64,000 nucleotides of DNA from Pyrenochaeta sp. MPI-SDFR-AT-0127 (lineage: Eukaryota; Ascomycota; Dothideomycetes; Pleosporales; Cucurbitariaceae): the NCBI GenBank assembly GCA_020747015.1, contig JAGTJM010000046.1:62001-126000 (forward strand), read 5' to 3'. Both the position numbers and the translations under genes were made by a program. Under the pieces are notes generated by a model. That model worked only from the letters and a program-made list of their open reading frames with translations. It was not told where the DNA came from and made no database searches. Shown one piece after another: positions 45,443 through 56,209 of this stretch. Position 1 is the stretch's first letter. Each line of letters starts with the position of its first letter.

Positions 45443-45889
45443 ATGACTACCAAGACTATCCCGGTACTTACCATTGAGGGCGCGCGCATTGCGCTGTCTG
45501 CCGCGGAAGCTCGCGCGAAAGAAATTAAGGTTCCCATGAATATCGCCATCGTGGATAATGCCTGCCACCTTATCGCATTCGCCCGCATGGAAGGCGCAAA
45601 AGTCACATCAATCAATATCTCAATCGACAAGGCATATACGGCTGCGGGCCATCGCGCACCAACAAGCGTCTATAAAGAGATGGTCTGGCCAGGCGGTCCG
45701 GCTTTCGGCATCAATAACAGCAATGGCGGCAGATTCATGACAATTGCTGGTGGAGTCCCGATCCTTAAGGATGGCGTCGTTGTGGGCGCCATCGGGTGTA
45801 GTACAGGAACCCCGAGCCAGGACGAAGATGTTGCGAAGCGAGGTGTGGAGGCCGTCGTGAAGAGTTTTGGTGTCAAGGCAAAGTTATGA
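45443..45889 (+). CDS. HbpS/GlcG family protein
   Basis: Single exon, 148 residues from the ATG at 45443. It has the family pattern throughout: an N-terminal LTIEGARIALSAAEARAKEI helix, NIAIVDNACHLIAFARMEGA, SIDKAYTAAGHRAPTS, and GGVPILKDGVVVGAIGCSTG followed by QDEDVAKRGVEAV. HbpS/GlcG proteins are small alpha/beta proteins known mostly from bacteria, some binding heme or small molecules; fungal members are common in secondary-metabolic or catabolic loci. No signal peptide is present. Lack of introns fits a compact or transferred gene but proves nothing. Neighbours give no pathway. Confidence 0.88.
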   Translation: MTTKTIPVLTIEGARIALSAAEARAKEIKVPMNIAIVDNACHLIAFARMEGAKVTSINISIDKAYTAAGHRAPTSVYKEMVWPGGPAFGINNSNGGRFMTIAGGVPILKDGVVVGAIGCSTGTPSQDEDVAKRGVEAVVKSFGVKAKL

Positions 45890-46614
45890 GGTTACGCGAC
45901 GAGCTAGAGATCAAGATGGCGTTGAAATAGATTAATGACAGGAGGTCTGCGAGGAAAACCTGGTAAAAACTCGGCTCCGTTTTGGCCCCCCGGCCACTGA
46001 CCGTTTCCATTCCCCTCCCATATCCATCCTTTCTCGTGTTCTTTCTATCCATCTAGTCTATCGACCCCGCGTACCTGCATACTGCATCGTGTGCCTTGTT
46101 GGTGTGGGTTGCGTGCCATAGCTCTAGGTGCTGAAGCGTTGACTATTTGAGAAGCTGAACTACATACGCACGGTACACGGTCACCCTGAACAGCAGTCTA
46201 ATAATCTACAAATCTTGGAACATATTCAATTTGCGACTGCATGCACCAAAGCAGCCTTGCGATGTCGAAGCTTCACAGCCACAATGCTAACGATCCTTCG
46301 GTCGGGACTAGGCAGGGCAATTTCCGCAAGCACCCTGAAACCCCCAGTTCATGCATCCCCGAATGCATCTTATTCGCCAACACACCCGTTCGCTCCTGTC
46401 CATGACCGTTCCACATTGCTGTCTTCTCGATCGGGAGCTAGCGGCGGGTAGCAGGGGCAACGTTTGATGCGCTACCATCCGTACACGTTTATTTTAGGAA
46501 TGAAGCGGTACGCCTGATATGGAAATTACAGGATATATTCAAGTGCTGCTGCTTGATTCTAATCGCTCACCACCCATCACTACCCACTCAATCAACATTG
46601 GGGTGCGTTGAAAG
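45890..46614. other. Promoter region of the GH71 gene
   Basis: No gene seen. A pyrimidine/A-rich leader (CACCACCCATCACTACCCAC) just before 46615 is typical of strongly expressed fungal genes. Confidence 0.45.
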
Positions 46615-48330
46615 ATGCGTTCCGTTCTTTCGCTAGCTGTTGGCCTTTTGGCTGCTGTGGCCAGCGCCGCTCCCTCCCAGGTTGTGGAGGAGAGACAGAC
46701 GGCCAGTCGCTATGTGTTTGCGCACTTTATGGTAAGCCATTCATGAGCAAAACGTTCTTTACGTAGACTCTAACGACTGCAGATGGGCATTGTTGGCAAT
46801 AGGCAGAGTGCCGACGCCTACGACGAAGAATTCAGGACCGCCAAAGCGGCTGGCATCGATGCCTTTGCGCTTAACATGGGTCCTGATGTGTCCAATACGC
46901 AGCTCGGCTACGCATACGACAGCGCCGCCCGAGTTGGAATCAAAGTCTTCATCTCTTTCGATTTCAACTCTGGTTTGTTCAGCATTAACGACCCAGGCGC
47001 TGTCGGTGCCAGGATCAAGGCCTTCAAGGACAAGCCGGCTCAGCTCATAATCGACAGGAAGCCATTTGTCTCAACCTTCGCTGGCCCAGGTCTCAACGTT
47101 GCTGCCGTTGAGGCGGCAGCTGGATCTGAAATATATTTCCTGCCCAACTGGTATCCTGGAAACGACCAAACCGGAACGGACGGCTTCTTCAACTGGATGG
47201 GGTGGTACTCAGATGGCAACAACAACCCTGGTACGACTCCACCGAGCGCTGGCGATGCCGCTTGGATCAACTGGGTGGGATCTAAGGAAAGGTACATGGC
47301 TCCTGTCGCTCCTTGGTTTTCTACTCACTACGGCGACTGGGTTCCGTACCGCAAGAATTGGGTTTTCCAGAGCAATGACCTTTGGTTCACCCGTTGGAAC
47401 GAAATCTTGAAGCTTGGTCCTCGCTTCATCGAGATCGTTACCTGGAATGACTTTGGAGAGTCGGCTTATGTCGGACCTCTCAAGGGACAGCATTATGACG
47501 ATGGACACAGCAAGTGGGTCAATGACATGCCTCACGGTGGATGGCTAGAGATGGCCAAGCCATACATTGCCGCCTATAAGGCTGGCGCAACCGCCCCAAC
47601 CATCACAGAGGAGAAGCTAGTCTATTGGTACAGGCCTACACCAAAGGGAATTACCTGCAGTGGTGACAATCTTGGCAAGCCCTCCGGCTGGGATCTTATG
47701 ACCGACGAGGTCTTCGTCGTTGCGCTGCTCAAGACTGCGGGCACCGTTGTCGCTACCTCCGGTTCGAACACCAGGGAGTTCTCGGCTCCCGCAGGTGCTA
47801 GCTTGCACAAGCTCCCTCTTGGTGTTGGCATGCAGAAGTTCACACTCAAGCGTGGTACCACGCAAGTCTTCAGCGACATCTCCCTCCGCGACATTGTCAA
47901 CACCTGCCCATGTGGCATCTACAACTTCAATGCCTACGTCGGTACCGTCCCTGCCGCCGCACCTGATGTGCTTGTTGACAACAGCGCGATCGCATCCAGC
48001 GTCCCAGCTGGCTACGTCTGCGAGCCCAAGCCATCGCTCCCCATCCGCGCGCCAGGCTCCCAGGCGACCGTAGTTCCCGCCGTCAGCTCTAAGCCACCCA
48101 CATCACCTACGCCGACCTCAAAGGCCGCTGCCACAACTTCCACCACTAAGGCTCAGACTCCTGTAGCCCCACCTCCCACTACTACCAAGGCAGCTGCTGA
48201 GGGTTGCACCAAGACTGTCTCCGTCAGTAGCCAGATCTTCCCCACGAACTGTCTTGGAAGTGGACAGGTTTGGATTGGAGGAGGAGACAGCCCCGATTGC
48301 TGTGATGGTGCAAAGCCTTGCTGTGGCTAA
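46615..48330 (+). CDS. Secreted GH71 alpha-1,3-glucanase (mutanase)
   Basis: Exons 46615-46731 and 46783-48330 give 554 residues. A signal peptide (MRSVLSLAVGLLAAVASA) is followed by a short pro-like segment ending in a basic E-R-Q. The GH71 start then follows: YVFAHFM (exon junction) MGIVGN, AGIDAFALNMGPD. Further family blocks are FISFDFNSG, YFLPNWYP, KNWVFQSNDLWFTRWNEI and EIVTWNDFGESAYVG; the acidic residues of W-N-D-F-G-E-S are the likely catalytic area. A beta-rich domain follows, then a Pro/Thr/Ser linker (about residues 465-510) and a terminal module with six cysteines in about 43 residues. It cleaves alpha-1,3-glucan in fungal cell walls; roles include wall remodelling or attack on other fungi. 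Confidence 0.93.
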
Positions 48331-50252
48331 ATTGCAATGTAACGCATAGAGTTTGATCAAACCAGTAGCAACTTGATAGATCGCAATATATACATTCATA
48401 CAACGTTCACAATAATTTATCAGATTGTCTATTCTGCCCAAGTGTTGTCCCCTTTCATTGCTCTCATCTAGGGTTCGAATGTGTATCTGCCATTGGTGGC
48501 CAAGTTAAGCCTGTCCGTGGAGAGAAATACGGTCCTCGTTTATGTATGATAACAAATAGAATTTTCTACGCCGACTGCGCTGTTGGAGATGGGTAAAGTA
48601 ATATAGGTGTCTCTTAGTGCCCACTTTTGACCAGACTGCATGCAGAGTTTGGAGAATTGGGACTGGTTTTAGGGCACAAATGATGGTTTTAGAACCATGG
48701 CACGATATTGACAAAACATAGTCTACCTTTACAAATCGTCATCCTCGTACCCCGGTAATCTGATATAAGTGCTGTCTCCCCAACTCACACAGCAAACACC
48801 CCACAGTGGCAGTAACTGCAGCAGCTACACGAGTGATAAGATTGACAGCGGGACCTTGCTTTGGCTTTACAACTGCTGTACAACTCCACGCCATCTACTC
48901 AGGGATAGATCGGATAGAGACTAAATCTAGTCAGTCAGCTAAGGATATAAATCGACTATGAGAAGCGAAAACTGGAAAAATACCGTTGCTATATCTAGAG
49001 CTGCTAACACTGCGCGTACTATAGCTACTAAGGACTTCGCTATGAATAGTATATGCACCGTGCGAGAAAGTAAAGTAGGTGCGCGCACCGCCGTTATCCG
49101 TAAGGTATGCAATTAGCATCAGTGCCATTCTTGCACCCTGCATGTCCTCTAGAGCAGCAGGAGATTGATCAAGTACCCTTGGGCTCGCGGCGATTCTGGC
49201 GCCACGTTCCAACCGTGGAGCTGGTGATGCTGAAGTAGCAGCCTTCGACGGCGACGACGGAGGCGAGGGCAAGGGCGAGGATGGAAGTGAAATGCATGTT
49301 GGCGATTTTTTTCTTTCGCTTGGGAAAGAATAGACTTGGAGATGTGATGAAGTGCTTTACTGATGATGAATAGATTTCAGATGGAGGACCTTGCTGCCCT
49401 TATCTGTTTCTCTTGACAACAAGTCTCAGCCTTTCTCGTTCTTCTCATATTGCCATTCCTATCCATCTCTCCTCTTTACTCCTCTTTACTCCACTTCCCG
49501 TACCGCTCTGCTATATTGAACGCAGTCATAGCGCTCGGCCTCGTACAACACTACACTCTACAACCAAAGGAAGGGACGAGAAGCTCCCAGTCCACGGCCA
49601 AACCCCTTGCTCCAAGCCTGTTCTTGGGGAATATCAGACACAGCTTCCTGGCAGTTTATCTGCTTCTGCAGCCGGGCAAGATGGGGCCGAGCACACCTTC
49701 CAGATATGAAGAGCGTGATATGCACTGGATCTAGCGTACCGAATGCTTTGTTTCAAAGTATTGATGATGTCTGTTCAGCCACAAAACACACTGGCTAATG
49801 TGGTGTCGTGCTGCATTTTCTAGCTCGGGCAATCGCTTTCGCGAGGCCCGAGATGTGCTTGGCAGGGCTATGCCTTGGGACGAAGTTTGGGTGTTCTGTC
49901 AGGGCAGTTAATAAGGTATGCGGGGAAAGTCTCGCCCAATGGGATTTGGGGCATTATGAACGAAACTTATAGAAGTTGCTAGTATTACTTTATATGGCTG
50001 ATTTTGGCAAGACCGAACCAAAGTGTCAACATTGGAACACACAAGCAGTCTAGAGGATGTTCATACATCTGTATCTGTAGACCGAAGTCCAGCACAAAGC
50101 CAAACTTGGGAACTTGTGAGAGTGAAATGCTTTAATATTCAAAGGCGTTCTAAACTATGTTCACGCTTCGCTGCGGAGTGATCCCAAACGCCGTTGATGC
50201 ATCTATAACCTCATGGTCGGCTATTCTCGTCCTGGCATAATCGTACAATATG
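48331..50252. other. Intergenic, 1.9 kb, with one small secreted candidate
   Basis: Apart from the possible small secreted protein at 49094-49297 I see no gene. Plus-strand frames near 49413-49798 lack features. Confidence 0.45.
49094..49297 (-). CDS. Possible small secreted Cys-containing protein
   Basis: From the ATG at 49297 the minus strand encodes a good signal peptide (MHFTSILALALASVVAVEG) followed by CYFSITSSTVGTWRQ. Read straight through, it stops at 49169 after 42 codons. A putative 39-base intron (49176-49138, GTACTT...ATGCAG) would join a second exon with two more cysteines (GCKNGTDANCIPYG), ending at 49094, for about 54 residues. An intron of 39 bases is shorter than nearly all fungal introns, so the join is doubtful. 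A longer frame overlapping it (48931-49272) has no signal peptide. Candidate only. Confidence 0.35.
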
Positions 50253-51587
50253 TTACACATCCTCCACGTTCACGAGCGGATGTTGCTCAAAATATCTTAA
50301 CAAGGTTTGGTAAAGTACCAACATGGTCCCACTCTGTACACTGGTCCAGACAAACCGCGGTCCTACCCCTCTGAACCAACCCGCCATGCCTTCTGTTTTG
50401 TATATTATTTTCAGCCCTGTGATGACGGAGGAGGTATCGAGGGTAGCCGCGCCGTGCGCTTTGAGTGTGGTCGAGGGCGAAGACGTCGAGATGGGCCGAC
50501 TGTGCGTAGGCAGTGATTTACTTGACTTTGACGAGGACGTGTGTTTCGATGACGATGCGGGCGAGAGGGTTGTTTTCGGCGCACTGGTCGAGACAGAAGA
50601 AGTATCGTTGTGCTGTGTTTGGATGCGCGTCTTCACCACATCGAGTGGCGTGGTGATGACGCCTGCCATACCTCCTGCGCTTGCCGCTGTCGCAATCTCC
50701 AGCGGCAAGCCGATGTTATTTGAGTCCATGTAACGCTTCGCCCAGCCCCGCTCCTCCTCGTAGAAAGCAAACTGCAATGCAGAGAAGGGCAGGTCTCGCC
50801 AGAGGGTGGCCTTGTAGCCATGAAACAGGGCACTAAATCCTTCCGTTCGTACGATTGTGCGGGCAGCGTCAATGGTGGAGCGGTAATTGTAGCCTGAGTT
50901 GAAGTAAGGGTTGTTGTAGCGGCCTTGCAATTGTAGGCGGGTTTTGAGGACTTCCGAGGGGACGTATGCGGGGGCAGCAGCAAGGTCGGCGAAAAGGCCT
51001 TTGGTGTGATCAGCACGAGTCTATGTCCAGAATTGAGTCAAAAGAGAGCATACCAGCACTGAAGTAGGCTATCGACGGCGCAACGCCGTTATCGATCATG
51101 GTGCGCTTGCTCCACTCGTATGCGCCGAAGAAGCACACAGTCCCAGCGAAAGACCCTGCAAAGGCTGGCTTCACCCCGCCGTACAAGCCCTTTCTTATGC
51201 CTTCTTGCCGAAATATTGTGTAGTATGTGTTGCCCATGGACGTGTACTTTGGCGGCAGGTGTGGGTCGCCCTGTTGGCGCGTCTTGACGGTGTCGAGGGA
51301 GTGCATCAGCATGTCGCCGGTTGTGCCGCCTATGCCTCCTGCCAACATTGCCTGCAGCGTGTCAATGCGAGTCCCCCGTGGTCTGGCGAATTAGGCATCC
51401 TCACATGCAAGTACGGCGGGCGTGCAGCATCCTCATCTACCTCGTCCTCGACTGCTCTCCGCGTGGTATCCGCCATGGGCAGCTCGACTGCGTGCACTGT
51501 GTCTGCGACATGTCTCTGGTGGCTGTCGATAAGATCGCCCGTCGAGTCTCTTGTGGTGAAGAAGTTGGCCGCTCGGGCAAATACCAT
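50253..51587 (-). CDS. MME1: Mitochondrial carrier, MME1 (YMR166C) type
   Basis: Exons 51587-51405, 51351-51054 and 50998-50253 join to 408 residues. Three carrier repeats are seen, each with the P-x-(D/E)-x-x-(K/R) signature: SLDTVKTRQQGDPH (the Pro is replaced by Ser), PSEVLKTRLQLQGR and PLDVVKTRIQTQ. Specific strings (GTTGDMLMHSLDTVKTRQQG, NNPYFNSGYNY, RDLPFSALQFAFYE) recall the yeast inner-membrane Mg2+ exporter Mme1. Between the third signature and its second helix there is an inserted Ser/Thr-rich loop of about 65 residues. The N-terminus is about 60 residues and acidic before repeat 1. An alternative start is the ATG encoding MADTTRR. Mg2+ transport is inferred from the yeast protein. 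Confidence 0.87.
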
Positions 51588-52235
51588 TAGCGGAAGCCTG
51601 GATAGCGGCGCGGCAGTCTGGTTGAATTTTGTGCACGAAAAAGGAGCCAAGGAGAGTGTAGAAGGCGAGAAGGACGCTGGAGAAACGGCTGCAATTGTAA
51701 AGAGAGAGTGTGTGTGAGTGACGTTCGTGTATCTGTTGGCTGTGGCAGTGCGATGAGTGATTCGATTTCAAGAAAATTTCGGCCAAGATCGGGACGGCGC
51801 GGCCGAACCCTTGATGCTCCTCGTAAGCCTCTTTTTCCCCCCCAGCATATCAGGGCCGGACCAGATGACGACCTGATAACGGTACCACTACAAGTCAGGT
51901 ACCATGACCTCACATCAAAAGTGCCGCCCGCCGCACCGCTACCAGGCTCTGCGACGACCCACGCAGCAAATTATAGTTTTTTCTTGCGGAGCTGCTTCAT
52001 TTGCATATTCTTAGCCTTCGTGCTCTATGCCGGTTAGCGCTGAACTCGTGTCACGTGCCCTCTCACACCCCCCAGCCTTCTGTTTACATCTCGCGTACCA
52101 TAGCTTCACGGCTTCTTCCATCTGATCAACACACCACCCCCATCGCACACCTTTTGCTCCCAACGCGCCTCAGTCTTTTGCATAACATATTGTTTTGATC
52201 GCTGCACCTCGGCGACTTCATTCTTACCATTCGCC
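51588..52235. promoter_or_regulatory. Divergent promoter region, MME1-like / SAP-like gene
   Basis: About 650 bp between head-to-head genes. No specific site identified. A frame on the minus strand (51433-51786) is a shadow of the carrier's first exon. Confidence 0.4.
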
Positions 52236-53387
52236 ATGTCCCATTCCTGGCTGCAGCGCAAGCGCAAAGGCGAGCTGATTGACCTCGCGCAAAAGGCCAA
52301 ACTGCCCGAGTATGTGTGCCTGTGACATTGCGAGTGTGTCGAGCGTTGAGACTGACGAGTGCATTGCAGTGCTGATGGCTTCTTGAAAGACGACCTGGTG
52401 GAGCTGCTCGAGGCACACCTCAACTCAAACGAGTCCACCTATGGCAAGCATGCCGATTTCCGCGACTTCTATGGACGCAGCGGCTCGCCCGTCAAGCGCG
52501 AGCGCTCGTCGCCCTCTGAGGCGCTCGTGGTCACCAAAACGCGCCGCCGAACACTCATCAAAGCACCCTCGTAAGTCAATATCACTGCGCGACGCGTTAC
52601 GCGCCACGGCTAACAACAACGTTGCAGCGAAGAGCCTACCCCCGAAAAGAAGGCCCTGGTAACGCGCACGCCTCGAGCCGTCTCCCGACGCGTTTCTGAG
52701 GTCTTGGCCGAAGTTGATATCCCCGCATCACCCGCCCAGCTGGCAGAGGTTGCCGACCAGTCGTTCCAGGTCGTCAAGTCCAAGGCTTCCGACCTGTGGG
52801 ACAGGACGCAGATCGACCAGCTCAAGGAGTTTATTCGCGAGAATGTGAGCTCCGTGGCTGCTATCCAGACGCTCATTCTGCTCATCGAGGCTGCCGGACT
52901 GCAGTACAACACCCTGGAGACGACAGCTGCCGCCTCGCTACCAGCAGAAGTCTCAAAACACACTGGACTGTTGTTCCTCCTCGTGCCAAACTTTACGGCC
53001 CTTCTCTCGAGCGATTGGTGGGCACCGGCCACCCTCTGGTCACTGACCAGCTGGGTCATCCCACTCATCTTTTCTTACTTCTTCAACTTGACCCTGCGCT
53101 CCAATACCAACCGCAGATCCTCAGACCGCCAATACCCGGCTGACCCCCTCACATTCAACATTGTCAAAGCTATTCTAGTCTACAGTGCTTTTCGCATCCC
53201 AACAATTGATGCCAGTCTGGTCGGTGAGCCCGGCATTGCCCGCGTGATTGATTACAGCTGGGGCCCATTCTCAGCCGAGACGGTTGGTGTAGTGCGCAAC
53301 AACGTCCCTGGAAAGTTCAACGGATTGCAGATTGGCGCTCTAGTCGGTGTTTTGGTCAGCCTGTACGATGCTGCCTTGAAGAAATAA
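52236..53387 (+). CDS. SAP-like-motif multi-span membrane protein
   Basis: Exons 52236-52309, 52370-52570 and 52628-53387 join to 344 residues. The N-terminal 45 residues (LQRKRKGELIDLAQKAKLPD|ADGFLKDDLVELLEAHL) form two helices resembling a SAP/HeH DNA-binding motif. A basic Ser-rich linker follows (SPVKRERSSPSE, KTRRRTLIKAPS). The rest has about four hydrophobic segments, among them VAAIQTLILLIEAAG, LLFLLVPNFTALLS, WSLTSWVIPLIFSYFF and LQIGALVGVLVSLY. A nuclear-envelope or ER location, with the helical motif facing chromatin, would fit the layout (compare Heh/Ish proteins), but I cannot name an orthologue. Both introns keep phase. Confidence 0.75.
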
Positions 53388-54206
53388 ACACGCATTGTAT
53401 GTGGCGCAACATCACGACCGCGTATGAAGACATGGCTTATATTTGTGGTCTGTTTCAACGGCGTCTTGGATACGGTATACCTTTCGTTACCAGCAGAGCA
53501 CGTTTTGCTCAGCATTCATGTGGAGATGGGACGGCGTTGGAGGCGCAGTGCCTGATACCTTGTAGTATCGTTGTCCTGGTTTGTTAGGTCTGACACGCAC
53601 TTGGTTTAATTCGCAACAAATGCAATTCTTAGTCATCGACCATTCTGCGGAGCCTACATGTACGCAATGATGAAATGCGGTCATACTCTTGTTCGCTATC
53701 CTACTGCCGTCGTTGCTGAACACGATACGACGTGTCTAAAGTGGGAGCAGGAGGGATGAGAGGGATGCTTAGGTCTTGGTGGGACTGACGGGGACTCGGA
53801 GAAGTGTAATAGTGACTGGATCTGCTGAAGATGAGGTGTGGGTATACCTGTTGGCTGAAGGGCGATCAAAGGGAGCAGTTAGCTATGCCCAAAATCACCA
53901 TGGACATTTCGGAAGGCGTCAATCTTGTACAATTGTAAAATAGCTAGCATAAAGTCAGGATATCATAGCCTTTTTCGGTGCTCGATATCAAATCAGCCTT
54001 TGCAATGCGAGACGTATCATGTTCATACCTGAGGCACGCACGGCGCGATTGTTATCGATAACCATGCAAGCGCCAAACAGGTGCGGACATCACCTCTCTA
54101 ATGGTCACATATCCGAGAACCACAGTCGCATCATCTGGAATTCTACTACTTGCTTCACTTACACCTCATCAATTGAAATCCCGTGAGACATTAGCAAGCA
54201 CACAAT
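53388..54206. other. Intergenic
   Basis: No gene seen; 3' end of the SAP-like gene and promoter of the MYND gene. Confidence 0.5.
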
Positions 54207-55197
54207 ATGTCGGCCGACTTCATGAACATGCTGCAAAACATGGCGCCGCGGTCGAACCGGTACGCTGAGCTTTTTCCAACACTGTTGTCGCTTGCACTGC
54301 ACCGCAGTCCAAGATGAATTTCGTAATCGCTGATCATGCTCATAAAGCACACTCGAAGACCTTCAAAACTCAAATGACCAGCTGTCCGGCATGGATGCTA
54401 TGGAACTCCGTGGGTGGGCTTCCCAAGCCCCCATGGTGCCTGGACGCGATCTCACTGATGCTTTCGGCCAAGCACTCGTTAGTACGTCTGAGGGGCAGTT
54501 TGACGCCCTAGAGGTATATATCAAATCCAGAATTGCAAATTGCGGAGGTAATCATTCGGCCGTGGTTGAAGAATTATACGAGAAGCGATGGGGCCCAACA
54601 AGAACTCCCATCTACAACGTCATCCTAAGCTTCCTCCATCGCACACCAGAAAACAAGGCGAAACTTATGGACGTGACGCGCTATCTGGCGCAAAACATCA
54701 AAGTACCCGTAGATGCCGCAGATGCCACTGGCTCATCGGCGCTGTACTGGGCCATCTCGGCCAAGCCGTACGCAGAGCCCGAGTTTGCACAAATTCTCTT
54801 CGACGCTGGTGGAAGCGTCAACCAAAGGAACCGGTTTGGCTGCACCGCTGCATCTGAGATTGCGCAAGCAAATGTAAAGGGCGATACTACCAAGAACGTT
54901 CAGATGCTGAAATGGTTCGTAGACCATGGAGGTGACGTTGATGCCAAGGACACAGATGGCATGAGCGCGAAGAAACTCGTTGACATGATGAGCAAGCGTG
55001 TGCCAGGCATGGCCGCCGTCTTGAGAGACGGTAAACCGGCAAGAAAGGCAGGCGAATGTGCGAATTGCGGTAGAAGTTCCAATCCAGAGAGGAAGTTTGC
55101 AGCATGTGCGAAATGTAAAATATCGCGATATTGTTCTCAAGATTGCCAAAAGGTGGACTGGAAGACGCATAAGAAGAGCTGCAAAGCTCCTACCTGA
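54207..55197 (+). CDS. Ankyrin-repeat and MYND zinc-finger protein
   Basis: Exons 54207-54259 and 54348-55197 join (phase 2) to 300 residues. Exon 1 encodes MSADFMNMLQNMAPRSN. The middle holds ankyrin-like repeats (DATGSSALYWAISAKPYAEP, AGGSVNQRNRFGCTAASEIA, HGGDVDAKDTDGMSAKKLVD). The C-terminus is a MYND finger with all metal ligands: C-x2-C (CANCG), C-x2-C (CAKC), C-x3-C (YCSQDC) and H-x3-C (HKKSC). MYND fingers bind proline-rich peptides; ankyrin/MYND proteins are usually adaptors. No catalytic SET domain. An internal ATG at 54391 would remove about 15 residues, but the longer form has a clean splice. Substrate or partner unknown. Confidence 0.85.
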
Positions 55198-56032
55198 TTG
55201 GCTGATTGTACGAACAAGTACCTCTGGTAGTTCACCTTAGCCTGAACAAAAAAAGCAAATAATAGTCCCACTGAGAATTTCTTCAATACGAGAATATTTA
55301 GACGGTGATAATTGAGCGTCTGGATAGGAGAGTCTGGACCAATGTAGTGACCTGCATCTTGGAACTTGTGAGTGTTACTCGGACATATATGTCCTTCTCT
55401 GTGACAGCTTCTGGAAGAACAGCAGGACTGACCGGGATGTTTACAGCGGATTCATTGCTGCTCAAACGTGGATTTGAATATCATACAACATCGCAAATAA
55501 CTTGTACCCACAAACGTATATATTGCCAAACGTAAAGTACCTCATCCCCACTGGGACAGAATATTCTGTGTCAACCCCCTCAAACATCCGTTCAGTCAAC
55601 GCCACGTTTCCTGGGTTTCACTGCATATAGGAGGCTGCTCTGAACGCGGTCTGTACACCAAACGCGCGCGGTGAGTTTGTTGAGAAGATTCTCCTATTAC
55701 TACCTGCAGTCAGCAACATACTAAATACAGTCAGGCAGAATACACAATCAGGCAAAAGTCATCAAAAGTCGGCCATTCAGCGCAGTTCGATTGTGCCCAA
55801 CATCCATCGGACGCTGTTGTTCTGGGCAAATTTATGGTGGAGCCTTGTTTCCAACCATTCAGATCTGGCTTTGATCGATATAATGCGAATGTTCAGTATA
55901 GCAGGTAAGGCAAGAGAGCAAACGTAACCAGTGCCCATAGCGATTTAGTAAAAAGCGCGAAACATCAATATCAATCAACGTAAGCAGTGGACTCATCACG
56001 CAGCCTACAATCTGACAACCAGTCTTAACAGG
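55198..56032. other. Intergenic
   Basis: No gene seen apart from the flanking ends. Confidence 0.5.
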
Positions 56033-56209
56033 ATGGCAAAAAAGCCACATCCGAAAGGTCACTCCGACCAGTTCCCTGCTCCGCCGAGAGCATGGCAGTG
56101 CTGCCATGGCTCGTGTTTGCAGAAGCACTATAATTTCGAGAAAACTTGTACGGGAACTTGTGCGGCCAATTACTGCAAAGACTGCAAGACAATTGCGTGG
56201 AAGGAGTGA
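56033..56209 (+). CDS. 58-residue Cys-rich protein
   Basis: A short frame from ATG to TGA. After a basic/Pro-rich start (MAKKPHPKGHSDQFPAPP) it reads RAWQCCHGSCLQKHYNFEKT and then C-x3-C-x4-C-x2-C, ending TIAWKE. Seven cysteines are packed in 30 residues in a W-x-CC-x2-x-C ... C-x3-C-x4-C-x2-C order. I associate a Trp followed by Cys pairs in C-x2-C spacing with small zinc-binding-like fungal proteins of unknown role. No signal peptide, so not an obvious secreted effector. It faces a long opposite-strand frame (55859-56332) that has no features. Confidence 0.5.
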   Translation: MAKKPHPKGHSDQFPAPPRAWQCCHGSCLQKHYNFEKTCTGTCAANYCKDCKTIAWKE

